A DNA stretch of 64,000 bases from Crambe crambe (GCA_963924555.1 OZ004588.1:2294001-2358000); one strand, 5' to 3'; counted from the stretch's first letter, positions 48,770 to 60,784 are shown. Numbers and translations: made by a program. The notes: generated by a model not told the origin, from the letters alone.

Positions 48770-49380
48770 TAGAACTGAAATGGAGAAAGTTGAATATTGT
48801 GTCTCCACTGTAGCTCTGGACTTCTCACTTGGAGGTCCTTGTCTCAGTTCTTACTGCAGTCACACTTGCTTGCTTGTCTCAAATGACAATCAGTTTACTC
48901 TTGAGCTAGTTAACAGCATCACCTAACCACATACCTCAATATCTACAAGCACATTACAAGCAACAACCCAAGAACCAAATTTAAAGTTAGTGCTTTCTAG
49001 CTCTATAGGAAGCATGCATGAAGAAATCCTTTAGTTAAAAACATGTTTACTATATCATCATTCTATGAAACGTTTCCCTGATTCCTCGTTGATCCTTAAA
49101 TAACTTCAAACCTGGAATACAGTCACTTGATTAGAATAGTATAGAACTGAAATGGAGAAAATCCATGAATATCATGTCTCCAATAATTTGGCAGTAGTTC
49201 CTCTTGCTCTGGACTTCCCACTTGGTTGTTACTTCTTGCAGTCTTACTTGTCAAATAACAATCAGTTTACTCTTGAGCTAGTTAACAGCATTACATAACC
49301 ACATACCTCAATATCTACAAGCACATTACAAGCATATGCATGCAAATTTACAAGCCATTTGTAATGCGATTACAGGAAGG
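48770..49380 (+). pseudogene. Two relic Roc-COR fragments with LTALHNHIPQYLQ blocks
   Basis: 48785-48905 and 49150-49275 both resemble the part of the Roc-COR exon around CTTGGAGGTCC and ACTTACTGCAGTC, with deletions and frame breaks. Each runs directly into ACTCTTGAGCTAGTTAACAG and the repeated block. The same pair order as at 5480-5715 in copy A. Confidence 0.6.
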
Positions 49381-50680
49381 TTAGGGGAAGATTCAAAGAG
49401 TTATGTTCGTGGAGTTGATATCAAGGCAAGGCCATCATCCAAACCCAACAAAAGCCAAGAACTACTTCTAGTTCAGATCATTGATGAAACTTCAGTTATG
49501 TCAGCTCCAGGACTTACAATAAATAGAAAACAAAGAAGAAACATAAAGATTTAGATATTCAACTGGACACATTGAAGGCTTACCATCTATAATGAGCTTT
49601 CTATCACCTCATAGAAAAGAATCACCTGTTCCTTAGATTGATGAATTTGAGCATTTAGTTTTCATAAGGTTTATATGATGAAGCACTAGCTATATGATAT
49701 TGAATTAACAAGGTCTCAAATTGCATCTTGGAACCAATTAGCTCTTTATGGAATCAGTGTAAATACCATAATCGTATAAATTTTCAGAGGTTTAAAATTT
49801 CATGATTTCCGGAGCTGTTCCTATAATAAAAAATTTCTGCAGATCTTGGAAAATAATGCATGCGCATAATATCTATATCATTGCCTGCTGCTGGGGCCGA
49901 GTGACATGCATGATGGCGTGATTTGTGGCTACTACTGAGAAACCTAGATAGTCCCCCAAAAAGAAGAAAAGCTGGGCTGGCGATGCCAGACTAAAATCTG
50001 GACTGCTACGGAAGCGAGACACTTCATTGTAGAAGAGAGACAGGTAATGGCCATGATCCCGCATCACGCACGCATGCACATCGTTATCATTATGATGTCA
50101 TAGTACTAATTATTTTCAAGGATTCTGATCGACTACGAAAAAAACAAAAATAAAATCCCATCGAAAATTTATACGAATACGGTATATTTTTTCACTGCTA
50201 CTATTTTTCAGGAATGTGATAAGTATAAATATTTGTATGTTATTAGTTGCACTATTGGCATTATCTGGTTCTCCACCATTGGCTGACTAAAGTGGTACTA
50301 GGTAGCTAGCTATCCTGTCAATTACTTGATTGCTGATTGATTCTTTACCTTACGTAATTTGGAGCTGGCTACCACTAACATGATCAGCACTCACTTGGCA
50401 GCTAGTGAGCATAAAGAAAGAAGAAATTGTTTTGTTTATCATTCCACTATCATATCTGGAATATAGTAGAATGTCCTTACATGTGCATGCAAAAAACTAA
50501 TACGTAATGTCCAAGAAAAAACTGCAGGACAGTATGCAATGATGTTCTATGTCTGTTGTGTGTGTAACACATACCAAGTAGAAAAAAATTAAATTTGAGT
50601 GGGTGTATTAAATATTAGTAATATAATTTATACATGCACAATGACATTCATCTGTTTTTTGTTTCATTGACTACCCGTAG

Positions 50681-52828
50681 GTTCCGCTGAGTCACGTCGA
50701 CTGTATAACGAAGCAATGAAGCAGGGACACGTAAAGTCCCAGATCAACAAAGCCCTCCTTTATGGGGCTCCAGGAACCGGAAAATCAAGTTCAATGGACC
50801 TTTTTGTCGGTAACCCTCCAAGACAAGCCAGAATAAGCACTCCTTTAGCTGCTCGTCCAATTACAATGATTCAAATGGGAATCACATCAAAGGAGTGGAA
50901 AAAGCTTCATCCAAAAGAACGGAAAGAAATTCTAGCAAGGGCCATATATACTCAGCTTCATGCCAACGACACAAATTCAGGTGAAGATTGTGAGGCATCA
51001 GCTAATTCTGGTGAGAGTTCTGATTCTGATGAAATATTAACGACTCCTGAGCATAAAGAAGCTCGTAGTAAAGAGGATAAGTCGTCACGTGACGTACATC
51101 CACGAGTACACCCAGCAACTCCTTCCAGTCTAACATCTGCTAGCAAACCAAAGAAAGGTTCTCATTCAAAGGAAAAGATTTCACTGCCATCCCTTGGCAC
51201 ACACGATGAACTAACAAAATTATTGGATGAAATTTCCAAATCAGATGATCTTGAAGCTTTACCTGTCTTCCGGAAAGTTAAACTAATCGATTCTGGTGGA
51301 CAACCGCAATTTCATGAGGTGTTACCTGTATTTCTTCGTCGCATGTCCCTCTACATATTCGTCTTCAAGTTGTCAGAAGAACTCGCCACCAAGCCCATGG
51401 TAGAATATTTTGGGGAGGATGGGAAACGTGTGGGGACACCTTACCGATCACCTCAGTCCAATGAGCAGCTATTGAAGCACTGCCTTCGCACTTTGCATAC
51501 CCACAGATCGTCTCCCGATACTAAAGGTGAGTGCTCCAAAATCATGATCGTAGGGACCCACAGGGACGAAGAACACCTGTGCACGACCGAAACACGAGAG
51601 GAGAAGAACAAGAAGTTAGAAGAGCTGTTACTTCCAATGTTCAAAGAGGAAGTCATCTATTACAACCTGGCAGAAAATAAGTTGATCTTTCCAGTCAATG
51701 CTAAAAATCCTGAAGAGCTTGATAAGGAAACAGCTAGAGATATCCAAAGTTTAGTCCTAACAAAGTGTATGCCTAATCCCATTGATGTGCCCCTTCAGTA
51801 TTTCTCTTTGGAAATTATCCTTGAAGAAATCAGCCTTTCTTTAAAAAGAGGGGTTTTGAGCAAAGAAGAATGCCTTAGAGCAGCAGATAAGCTTTTCTTT
51901 AATGAGCATACACTGGATGCAGCTCTCCAGTTCCTAGATGAAATTTCATCAGTCTTTTATTTCCCCGAGGTTCTGGATGGTGTAGTATTCACTAATCCTC
52001 AAGTCCTCTTGGATAAGGTAACCGAGTTGGTGGAGATTACCTTTTGCTTGAGAGAAAATGTTGGCTGTAAAACACTTCGTGCACTTTCTGGAAGCTGGCA
52101 GAAGTTTAAAGATCATGGTATTGTTAGCTTAGATCTTTTGCAAGAGAAAGAGTTCAATAAGCATTATGTGCCTGATATCTTTACTCCTGTTCATCTGGTC
52201 AAGCTCTTTAGAAAACTTTTCATCATAGCTGATTTTAGTGCTTCAGACTACATCATGCCTGCCCTCCTTCCTGTTCTTGAAACTGAGAAGGTTCGTAAAT
52301 ATCGTGTCTCTAAAGATTCACTTGTATCTCCTCTTGCTCTAGACTTCCCACTTGGAGGTCCTCGTCTCGGTACTTACTGCAGTCTCACTTGCTTTCTTGT
52401 CTCCAATGACAACCAGTTTCCTTGTCCTTGGAAAATAGTGTTGCTTCCTCGTTCCAACACTCCAGCTTGCCTGAATAGAAACTGCACCCAATTCATGGTA
52501 CCTGGCTTTCCTGGCTCAGTCACTCTGATTGACACATTCTTTCATGTTGAGATCCATGTGGATGACACTGCCGAGAAAGTTTGTAGCAAGCTCTGCTCTT
52601 TTGTCTCTAAGGCTGTGTTTGCAGGTCTAAAGAAAGCCATGATAGTTCTTGGGTACAACAACTCGATCCCTTCGAAAGCACTTCTTTGTCCTTGTGGGGC
52701 TAAAGATCCCCATGTTGCCACTTTCGGGGATGGTCTCTGGATCTGCAGTCGAGATAACAAAGTATTTGGAGATCTCACTCCTAGACACCTGCTGTGGTGT
52801 GATCAACCAGATCATTCTCCTATGAAAG
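50681..52828 (+). CDS. Roc-COR GTPase exon (copy B)
   Basis: Paralogue of 7365-9512 with acceptor CTACCCGTAG (50680) and donor AAAG|GTTGG (52828), phase 1 at both. From the Met at 50716: P-loop GAPGTGKS at 17-24, G3 DSGGQ starting at 192, THRDEEH as G4. COR and the Cys-rich tail (LLCPCG, WICSRD) are intact. Most differences from copy A fall in the Ser/Glu-rich insert (residues about 88-165), where net length changes are multiples of three. That pattern, with intact motifs, indicates both copies stay under constraint. No MITE here, so its intron keeps the ancestral layout. A death-domain exon at 43751 is the nearest compatible upstream exon. Confidence 0.9.
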
Positions 52829-52961
52829 GTTGGTCAAATTTACATCCTTGACTTATTGATCTAGCTAGTTTTATTATTATTAATTTAGCTAGTGCCTTCC
52901 TTCACTGCTTTGACTTTTGATAATTTTAGTCTTATCTTTATCATGGAATTTTCATTTGCAG

Positions 52962-53281
52962 GAGCTTCTGCCTCTTCAATTCCTACTATGATGGAAATCA
53001 TTCGCTTCCCTCTAAAAGATTCCAAAGTGAACTTGGCTCAAGAAATCGGAACTAAGTATTTCGAATTTGGAACTTTCTTGCTTGAAGATGCCACTGGCGC
53101 TCGTATCAGTGCCTTGGAAGAAGAGCTGAGACATAAAGCACAAAATATCAATCGCCTGATCTTCCGAGAATGGCTGAGTGGGGGAGGGAAAAAGCCTGTT
53201 TCATGGGAGACTCTAATTGCTGTACTTGAAGACATTGGATTGAGCGAACTAGCAAAATCGATAGCAGAGGTCAAACAATAA
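52962..53281 (+). CDS. C-terminal death-domain exon (copy B)
   Basis: Acceptor TTCATTTGCAG (52961), phase-1 join to 52828 (MK-G-ASASS), TAA at 53279-53281. Intron 52829-52961 is 133 bp. The peptide matches copy A closely, with changes concentrated in SALEEELRHKAQNINRLIFR. SWETLIAVLEDIGLSELA is identical. AATAAA follows at 53350. Confidence 0.88.
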
Positions 53282-53349
53282 GCACATTATTATATCTATC
53301 TACACTTTTCATTACATTCTACTTCTATACCCGTACTATAGCACTGTTC

Positions 53350-53355
53350 AATAAA
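53350..53355 (+). terminator. Poly(A) signal of Roc-COR-Death copy B
   Basis: AATAAA 69 bases after the stop, in the same flank as copy A. Confidence 0.6.
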
Positions 53356-53419
53356 TTTTTGTTTGCGTTAAGTATAATATGAACAATAATGGTAGGTTAT
53401 ACAATGGTCTTTTAATTCC

Positions 53420-53525
53420 AGTGTCTTTCTCTCCTCCAACCATTATGGACATCCTGTATTTCCTCCTACCTCTACAAGACTCTAACTTGACTCAAGATTT
53501 ATTATAGCTACCTTGAAGACAGAAC
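53420..53525 (+). pseudogene. Decayed extra death-domain exon (copy B)
   Basis: After TTCCAG the sequence parallels the exon start: CTCCTCCAACCATTATGGAC, then CTCTAACTTGACTCAAGA. Stops follow in frame. Partner of 10143-10285. Confidence 0.65.
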
Positions 53526-53984
53526 TAGAGCTCAAATCTGAATTCAACTGCCAAGTGTTGAGAAGACTGGAAGCTAATTCATTATAATAATTTGAATTCT
53601 GATACCCAACAAAAGGCAAAACACACACAAATAAAAAACCAGTAACACAGAGCAGAGAACAACAGCAATAGCTACATTAAATACATTTAAACAACAATGA
53701 GCTTGACCAAAAATAATATATAGGAAAGAGGACTCAGATCATCCTAAAAAGCCCCAATAACTCAATGCTTTCTTTATGTCCTCTTTGATGGAGTTAGTGG
53801 CCAAAGGATTATGTCTACCAATAACCCAAACAGTTCCCTTCATTACATCACAATTCATTTATGTGGGTCTAGTTAGCACTCTAAAAGAATTGTTGTGCAC
53901 AAATCATGGAAATATAAAGAAGTCAATCACAACAGTTAATAGCACACTGTCTGTCTGGACCATGACTCTTTCTCCTTCTTTTGC

Positions 53985-54235
53985 GCATGAGCATTGTGTT
54001 TGGTTTTAAGGGGGTGGGGCAGGCAGGCTGGAATTGCATGGTGGGCATTATTTGCATCAGTGGATAGCACATGCATTGGAATATTCTGACCGAGGATTCT
54101 GTTTGAGGATCGACGTGGAGACAGCTTGCCTGTTGAGTGTCTGCAGTCAGCGGCATTGAACGAGGTTTCATTCAGAGGGAAGTGTTCTGTATTAATAACT
54201 ATGGCATCGGTGAAAGTACCTGCCTAGGTTTTAAC
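53985..54235 (+). promoter_or_regulatory. Conserved 5' block of exon-like unit, copy B
   Basis: Partner of 10990-11222 and 21655-21880. Here AATAACT is followed by ATGGCATCGGTGAAAG and GTACC, a possible start codon and donor; the other copies have lost this ATG by small changes. Confidence 0.4.
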
Positions 54236-56011
54236 AGGTAGTGAAAACTCTTGATCAGTGATATCTTCCAACTCATCCATTGATCCACCCATCTTTAGCA
54301 TAAGACATGTTTCTTGGAGTCAGGTATGATGATGTGCATTTACATTGTATTAGTATATGATGTCATATGACTGTTGGGTTGCATACACGCAGTACAGCTT
54401 GCCAATGTCTACTTATATGGTACTGTTGCCTTACTGTGACCTTAATCAAGTTTTTTAAATTTACGTGCTGGGTTTGTGATAATTAGGAAGCATCGAAGGC
54501 TCTTGGATAAAGCATCAAAGTCTTAAAATATCAAATATGCCAGACATCCTTTTGTGTATAATATTAGCAATGTGTGTATTTACAGACCTTAGTTTTAACT
54601 GCTCGTTTACAGAGTGGAGTTGTAATTCCAGCATAGCTGGTCACTAGATCGTTTACTTTCAGAAAAAAGTTTCTGAGCATCTGGTAGGTTGGAGATATAG
54701 TGAGCCCCTCCACCCCCATTACGATAAACTAACATGTTGCATTTCCATGCAATCACTGGTAGTAGTAAAGCACTGATGTTTGTATATACAGATAGAGCAA
54801 ACACACCCCCCACCCCCTCCATACTTCTTTTGGTTCTAACTAATCACTGTATGTTGTGTATGCAATTACAGAATGAGATGATGAAGTCTCAAGGAAGAGG
54901 AGCAGTCATAATTGTCCCTCTAAGAGACCAAACCCTTACAGGTAACCATCAATCCTTCTCATATTTGTCTGTTGGATCCTTACTTGCTTTCCATATGATT
55001 TCCTTTTGATGTGGTTTTAAACATTGATATTATATCTCAACCACCCCCACCCTCTGCTCAAGCTTCTTTGTGATTGTATGTACTAGCATGTCATGTCCTC
55101 TATGCCTCCCTTTTATAAGCTGCCAGTGCTTTATGTGGAATTGGCTCAGAAGGTATAAATATTCCTATTGCTTAACAATAAGGTGTTGATATGCCACCTA
55201 TGTGCAGTGCATCACATTTTCATAGGTACGTATAATCAGTACATCTTCTGATTTTCCCTTCCTCCCTCTATATATTGTCCCATCACACTTTATCCCTAGC
55301 ATGGATAGTGCTGAGAGAGAGTTCGTAGACCTGAACACCTCATGGCCCACCACTGTCAATCTATGGTATGTTTTGAGATTGACTATTCTGTTTTCGACTT
55401 TCTGGTGTTGAGACCCTTTACCCATTTTTGATATTGTGAACCTTCTCTTGCTTAATGGTAGCATAATTGCAAACCACCAAATTGTCCATCCACATGGAAA
55501 TCTGTGCATCATAATTATGACTTTAGCTTCTCCAGGTTGGAAAAACTTGCACCTCTGTACTGACATCAGTGTCACATTGATTAATCCCTCTCTCCCTTGA
55601 TAGGGTTCTTGTACCATATGAATGTCTGGGATCCTACCCACATGCAAATTCAACTCCCTTCACCCCTTAGATACGAGTTGGAAGGACTCGGTATTGTCGG
55701 TACATCTTCTAATTGCCCCTCCCCTATATATTGTCCCATCTCTGTCAGTTGTGGGGTGAATACAAGTTGCTTGCATGAAGGAAGGTTTCTCTTTGATTGG
55801 TATAATTGATACATCTTCTAATTCCCCCTCCTTCCCCTATACATGTCCCCTAGCATGGAAGATGCTGATGGAGTTAGTAGATGTGAACACCTCATGGCCC
55901 ACCACTGTCATTCTATTCTGTACATATGACTTTCTAATGTTGAGACCCTTTACCCAGCTAATGTGTATAGAGTGGCAGTACAGGAACTTGACTTTGAGTG
56001 TTGAGGTGTCT

Positions 56012-56288
56012 CTCCCGGTGGGGGCGAGATGGGCTAGAGACCCCATTTTTTTGCAGGAGGGGGCTGAGCCCCCCCCCCCCCCCCCCCCCCACTTTTTTGG
56101 ACCCATTATATAATTGACTAACTGCAGCAGTAAAGTCTACTGTCTAATCACTAATGATGTTGACTGCATTGTTGTTTAGCCACATGTATAGAATCAAAAC
56201 CTTCATGAATATCATTACAAGTCATCGATGTGCAATTTTGAGGCCCCCCCCCTACTTTTTTAGGTCCTCAGCCACCCCTGTCTCCAGA
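56012..56288. mobile_element. Insertion of about 270 bp specific to copy B
   Basis: Copy A reads GGTGTCTCTCCAGAGAGG without interruption at 13136. Here the same sequence is split by a segment with C tracts at about 56070-56090 and 56244 and two TTTTTT-GG-CC motifs. Terminal repeats are not convincing, and a short GTCTC flank repeat may be the target duplication. Confidence 0.65.
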
Positions 56289-57003
56289 GAGGTTGTAGCA
56301 CTTTCAGTCGATTATTCCTTTCTGTTTCATAATGGCTCCCTTTCTATTATCCAGCCAGTATGTTTTTTTAGCTGAGAATGAATTTATTATGCATGTTTCA
56401 ACTAACCTTAATCAAACCCAGAAAGTGCTGAACTCACGGAATGTAGAACCTTGAGTATTAGATGCTCTGTGTCCCCCCCCAGATCAGGTTTTACTCTGGG
56501 GCTATCACATGTTTAACACACACACACACACACACACTCTATAGGGTTTCATACGAATCTTCCAATAAGGGGAGAACCACTTGAAGCCCCTCTCCCTTCA
56601 AAATAATTAGTAGCAAAGCCATTAAGAGACCACCTCTATTTAAAGACTACATTTTCCACTGTATAGCTACATGAATTCTTATCACCACATCATCTCAAGA
56701 GAGAATGCAAGTATCAGACATCATGCAATAAGCTTCAGTCCCAAGTTGTACGTATCAATGGGGCATACAGACAATACACTTATTAACCCTTTGCTTGGTA
56801 AAGTCTTGATGAAGTATGTATGGTGGGCATTATTATGTGACAGTATCAGGTAGAAATCCTTAAATCATGCTTTTGATAATGAAATTGTCACAAGCTTTGT
56901 CATTTAAGGTATTATTTGTGGTGTGGATGACCTTACTTGGTCACTTTCCTTCCACATGTGATTTTCTTTTGATATTGTTTTTGAGCATTGATATTGTATT
57001 TCA

Positions 57004-57005
<2 letters not shown>

Positions 57006-57076
<71 letters not shown>
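57006..57076. repeat. (CT)n followed by long C tract
   Basis: About 40 bases of CT then about 30 C; longer than in copy A (13902-13942). Confidence 0.95.
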
Positions 57077-57077
<1 letters not shown>

Positions 57078-57893
57078 CCTCTTTGAGGTCATAATGAACT
57101 ATATATGTACCAACATGTGGAATCATGTCCTCTATGCCTCTTTTCCAGCTTCCCCCTTTAGAATACAGAAGGTATCAATATGCCAACTTTACATCCCAGT
57201 CAGAGGTATATATAATCAATACGTCTTCTGATTGCCCCTCCCTCCCCCTATAATGCTGTCCCATCTCACTTTATCCCCTGCCTGCATGGATAGTGCCTAT
57301 GCAGAGTTTGTAGACCTGAACACCTCATGGCTGGCCGGCCCACCCCTGTCATCTACTATATTCTGCACTTGTGACTTTCTAAAGTTTGCCCACTAGAGCC
57401 TAACTTGCTAAGGAAATGGAGTGGTGTATCCTCATAATAGCACTTTCAGTCAATATGAGTTTCTGTTTCAATATGAATCCCTTTCTATTGTCCTGTATCA
57501 AACCATATTAGTTGAGCTTAGCCTAGGAGGGAGTGTGTAGGCCGAGAATGTTTAATATCAGCCTGTCCGTCATGAATCACAAAATCATTCTGTTTTAGCT
57601 GTCATGCAATGTAAGTAAAATTATCAATTTTAGACCTAATCAGCTGATCAAGATCTTTAAGTAAGCACCGTGTGTGTTCCAGACAGATCCTGTTATTCCA
57701 TAGAAGACTGCAAACTGAATAAAGTGTGTGATATTATCTGATAAGCAGCTCTAAGACGTTGCATTTTTCAGTAAAATTGTATGCTCTTTGTATACATAGA
57801 ACCTTCCTCCATTTAAAGATCAGACATGTGTGTTAGTGAACTGGAAGAGGTTAGAATCTCTTCCAGAATTGCATGCTCAGCTGTGGATTGCAG

Positions 57894-58050
57894 TGATCTT
57901 GCAACATGAATTCAGAACACCAAACCAAAATTTACATAGCCTCCTTTTAAGTAGCCCAACTTTAAAGCCACAATTAAGTCCTTTTAAAGGAGGCTATGTA
58001 AATTTTGGTTTGGTGTTCTGAATTTCATGTTGCAAGATCACTGCAATCCA
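57894..58050. repeat. Long inverted repeat (hairpin), copy B
   Basis: Arms of about 57-70 bases from TGGATTGCAGTGATCTTGCA to CATAGCCTCC and back, separated by a loop of about 30 bases. Fuller than the copy A version. Confidence 0.9.
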
Positions 58051-60239
58051 CATTTACAAATAATTTTTTTGGCCAAACACACCCCCATCCCACCACCTCC
58101 ACAAAATTTTTTTTCATTGTTCTAGCTAATCACTGTATGTTGTGTATGAAATTACCGAATGAGATGATGAAGTCCTTAAGGAGGAGGAGCACTCGTAATC
58201 GTCCCTTTAAGAGACCAAACCCTTACAGGTAACCATCAATCCTTCTCACCTTATGATGCTTGTACTGTGTTTCTTTAAGGTCCATAAAGGAATTCCTTTT
58301 TGATGTGGTTTTTTTAAGAGCATTGTTATTGTATTTCAATCACCTTCCCTCCCTACAAGCCTCTTTGTGGTTGTATGTACTATAATGTGAAATTATGCTC
58401 TTATCCTGCCTTTTTAGATATCAATACGCCATCTTTTCCATCCTAAACAAAGTGTTGATATACCACCCCTCCCATGCTGTTCAACATTTCCTACTAACTC
58501 CTTCATATCCACCAACATCCTGTTATCACATAATTATGTTAATATCCCATGCAGGAGAAATGCTACTGTGTCAGGGCTCACAATAACAGTCAGTCACAGG
58601 ACATTTGTCCGGTCATTTTCTGCCTTTGTCTGACCAATTTTAAAACTGCTATTAGATAATCATGTGTGGACAATAATGTAGTGTTACTGTGAGTCCTGTT
58701 GTGTGTGTGTCCTACTAGTTGTCCAACTGTCACTTGCACTTATAATAACACCAACCACTTCACAGTACAGCTTTTCCACTGAGTGTGCACAAGTACATCA
58801 CAACTAGAGAATTACTTTTTCTCCAGCAGAACAACAAAGTGAAAAGTGTAATTTGTTAATGAGCCAGTGAGTTGTGTACAGGTTATGCTCAAACCATTGA
58901 GTGTTCCATTTTCCTCTGTAATCAGTCTATTCAGAACTAGTGAAATTACCCTTCCACAGTTAACCTCATCATATTGATGGGGAGACCCCCTAAATTAGTG
59001 TTAGTTGTGTGTTGCTGTGTATTACTTACCTTATCATGTTATGTGTTTCTAATCACAATCCTGTTAATTTCCTCTGGATACCACATGCACATCCACTGGT
59101 TTGTGTGGAAATTATTACTAATTGGGCAATGCATATACAGTATGTCTAGAAGGTATATTATCCAGCGACCTTAAAAAAAGGGAGTGTCTTATAGTAAAAC
59201 ACCAGGTAAAGGGTTGATCCTATGGGATGAGAGTACTTATGTTCTATACAACATAATGAGCCCTTTGATGCGTGAGATAATCCCTACACACTTACCTCAG
59301 CCTGTTTCAATTCCAGGGTCTTCCCTCACACCTTCCAATCACTATGACTTATAACTATAGGCTATCAGTATGTCTTATTGCTGCTATGGATAGTGTTGAG
59401 AAGACCTGTAGACCTGAACATCTTTCATGGCATATCCCTGTTGATCTAGAGGTTGTGACAGGGCTAGGGCATTGACTATTTGTGATTTTCTAATTTTGAA
59501 ACCCTTTACCCACTCTAGTGTATTGAGCGGAATTTGACTTCAAATGTTAAAGTGTCTGAAAATGGAATGGGAAAATATGCTGCACTTAGTAAGTTTTATC
59601 TGGATTTTTGAATCTCTTGATCAGCACTCTCACGTGTACCATATTTACTGTGCATTATTTAGAAGTTTGAGTATTATGACAGACAGATTAGACACAACCC
59701 TTTAGAGCATATCCCCCATTGGTTGCTATGTACGTATGTGAAATTCCTGCCAGGTTGGGACTGTCACAATTAATGACTACAGCACATACGTAAAGTATGA
59801 CATAGTGTTAAGATATCATGTGACAGGTGGGTTGCATAACCTCTCTACAAAAGGTTGGGTCCCAAGTGTGTCAGGTTCCACTGCAATAATCTCTATCCCA
59901 GTCTTCTGACTGTCCCTCCCCCCCCCCCCCTAATAATTACATTGTCCCATCTCACTTTGTCCCTAGCATCACTTTGCATCTAGCATTGATAGTGAACACT
60001 TCATGCCCCACCCTTTTCTTTCTAGATGGTTTAACTTTCTATTGATTATACGAGACTTTATATCATCCATTTAAAACTAGAGATGCTCGTATAGCATTAG
60101 TTGGGCGAGCAAGCAGCCAGTGGTCATTTCAATGTGCTCCTCCCTCACTTATGATTATATAGCCCCAACAGTGAAATATCTAGCTATTCAGGTTATTAAC
60201 TGACTTGGTGCATTCCCAGTTAGCATTAGAGTGTCTTCT

Positions 60240-60584
60240 CTGAACCCAGGCTACCACTCCTGTTCAGACTCAGTAGCCAGTCTCTCAAATAATGAGCCCT
60301 CATATGCTGTAATCTGGCAGCTCTGTGTTCTACTGACTCTGCTCTCCTTCTAGCTCTCATTTGCTCTGCTCTTTCAGCATTATCTTCTGCTGACTCTGTA
60401 CATTCCCTCCTCCTGGCTCTATCTGTCGCATTTCTTTGCTAGTCTTGTTTTTCTTTGACTCTGTTCTCCTTCTAGCTCTGTCTCTTTCATTTCTTTCATG
60501 AGGTCTCACTCTTCTTTGCTGGTCAGTTTCTAGAGGGTGTTCTAGGGCCCTCCTTCGCTTGTTTTGTGGTTCTCTGGGTTCCAT
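60240..60584 (-). pseudogene. Arg-rich ORF fragment resembling Helitron N-termini, frameshifted
   Basis: Minus-strand frame starts MEPREPQNKRRRALEHPLE and has RPHERNERDRARRRTESKKN. Past about 60440 the same pattern continues in another frame: ESAEDNAERAEQMRARRRAE, then SVEHRAARLQHMRAHYLRD. Such RRxAE/ERxARRR repeats are typical of the N-terminal part of invertebrate Helitron replicase proteins. No Rep or helicase motif follows in the window, so this is a remnant at best. Confidence 0.45.
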
Positions 60585-60636
60585 AATACTCGCTACAATA
60601 GTGTTTCAACTTCAAGCTTAACGAAAATGATTGCTT

Positions 60637-60700
60637 ATTATGACGTTGCTTAGTAGCTATTTCATGCGCATGCGTAAGCGCATGCGCATTTTGAGTGACG
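60637..60700. promoter_or_regulatory. NRF1-like and CRE-like sites
   Basis: ATGCGCATGCGTAAGCGCAT and the following bases contain two copies of GCGCATGCG, close to the NRF1 consensus. TGACGT occurs at 60641 and 60696. The cluster lies 50-110 bases upstream of the minus-strand ATG at 60584 and stands out in this CpG-poor region. Confidence 0.4.
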
Positions 60701-60784
60701 TACGTGTAACATATAAATATCGCAATTTTCCATTTTGACCAATTAGTGTGGGGCTTCGCTCGCTTCGCTCGCTCGCCAATTAAT

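Larger units (their letters stand above)
27629..53281 (+). other. Proposed gene: Pro/Ser tail - 3 death domains - Roc-COR - death domain
   Basis: Six + strand exons (27629-28214, 30459-30725, 37024-37317, 43751-44014, 50681-52828, 52962-53281) have lengths 586, 267, 294, 264, 2148 and 320 nt. Every junction is phase 1. Joined they give 3879 nt: 1292 codons plus TAA, with no internal stop. There is no competing strong start or terminal exon between 27.6 and 50.7 kb on this strand, and the exon before the Roc exon must supply a single G-compatible base, which the exon at 43751 does. Separate genes for the death domains and the Roc-COR part remain possible, because the last intron gap (44015-50680) is rich in relics. 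Confidence 0.55.
45367..58860. repeat. Segmental duplication, copy B
   Basis: Counterpart of copy A (1 to about 15900), same orientation and order. See the entry for copy A for shared blocks. Missing here: the 690-bp MITE and the inverted pair at 2653/5280. Gained here: about 270 bp at 56012 and the 351-bp element at 47923. Confidence 0.85.
54236..60230. other. Gene-poor stretch of exon-like blocks, copy B unit
   Basis: Blocks in order: type 1 at 54613-54683, type 2 at 54872-54941, type 3 at 55300-55365, its relatives at 55853 and 57287, the hairpin at 57894, type 2 with a lost acceptor at 58158-58228, then diverged blocks at 58975, 59387 and 59990. No frame of note. Confidence 0.55.
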
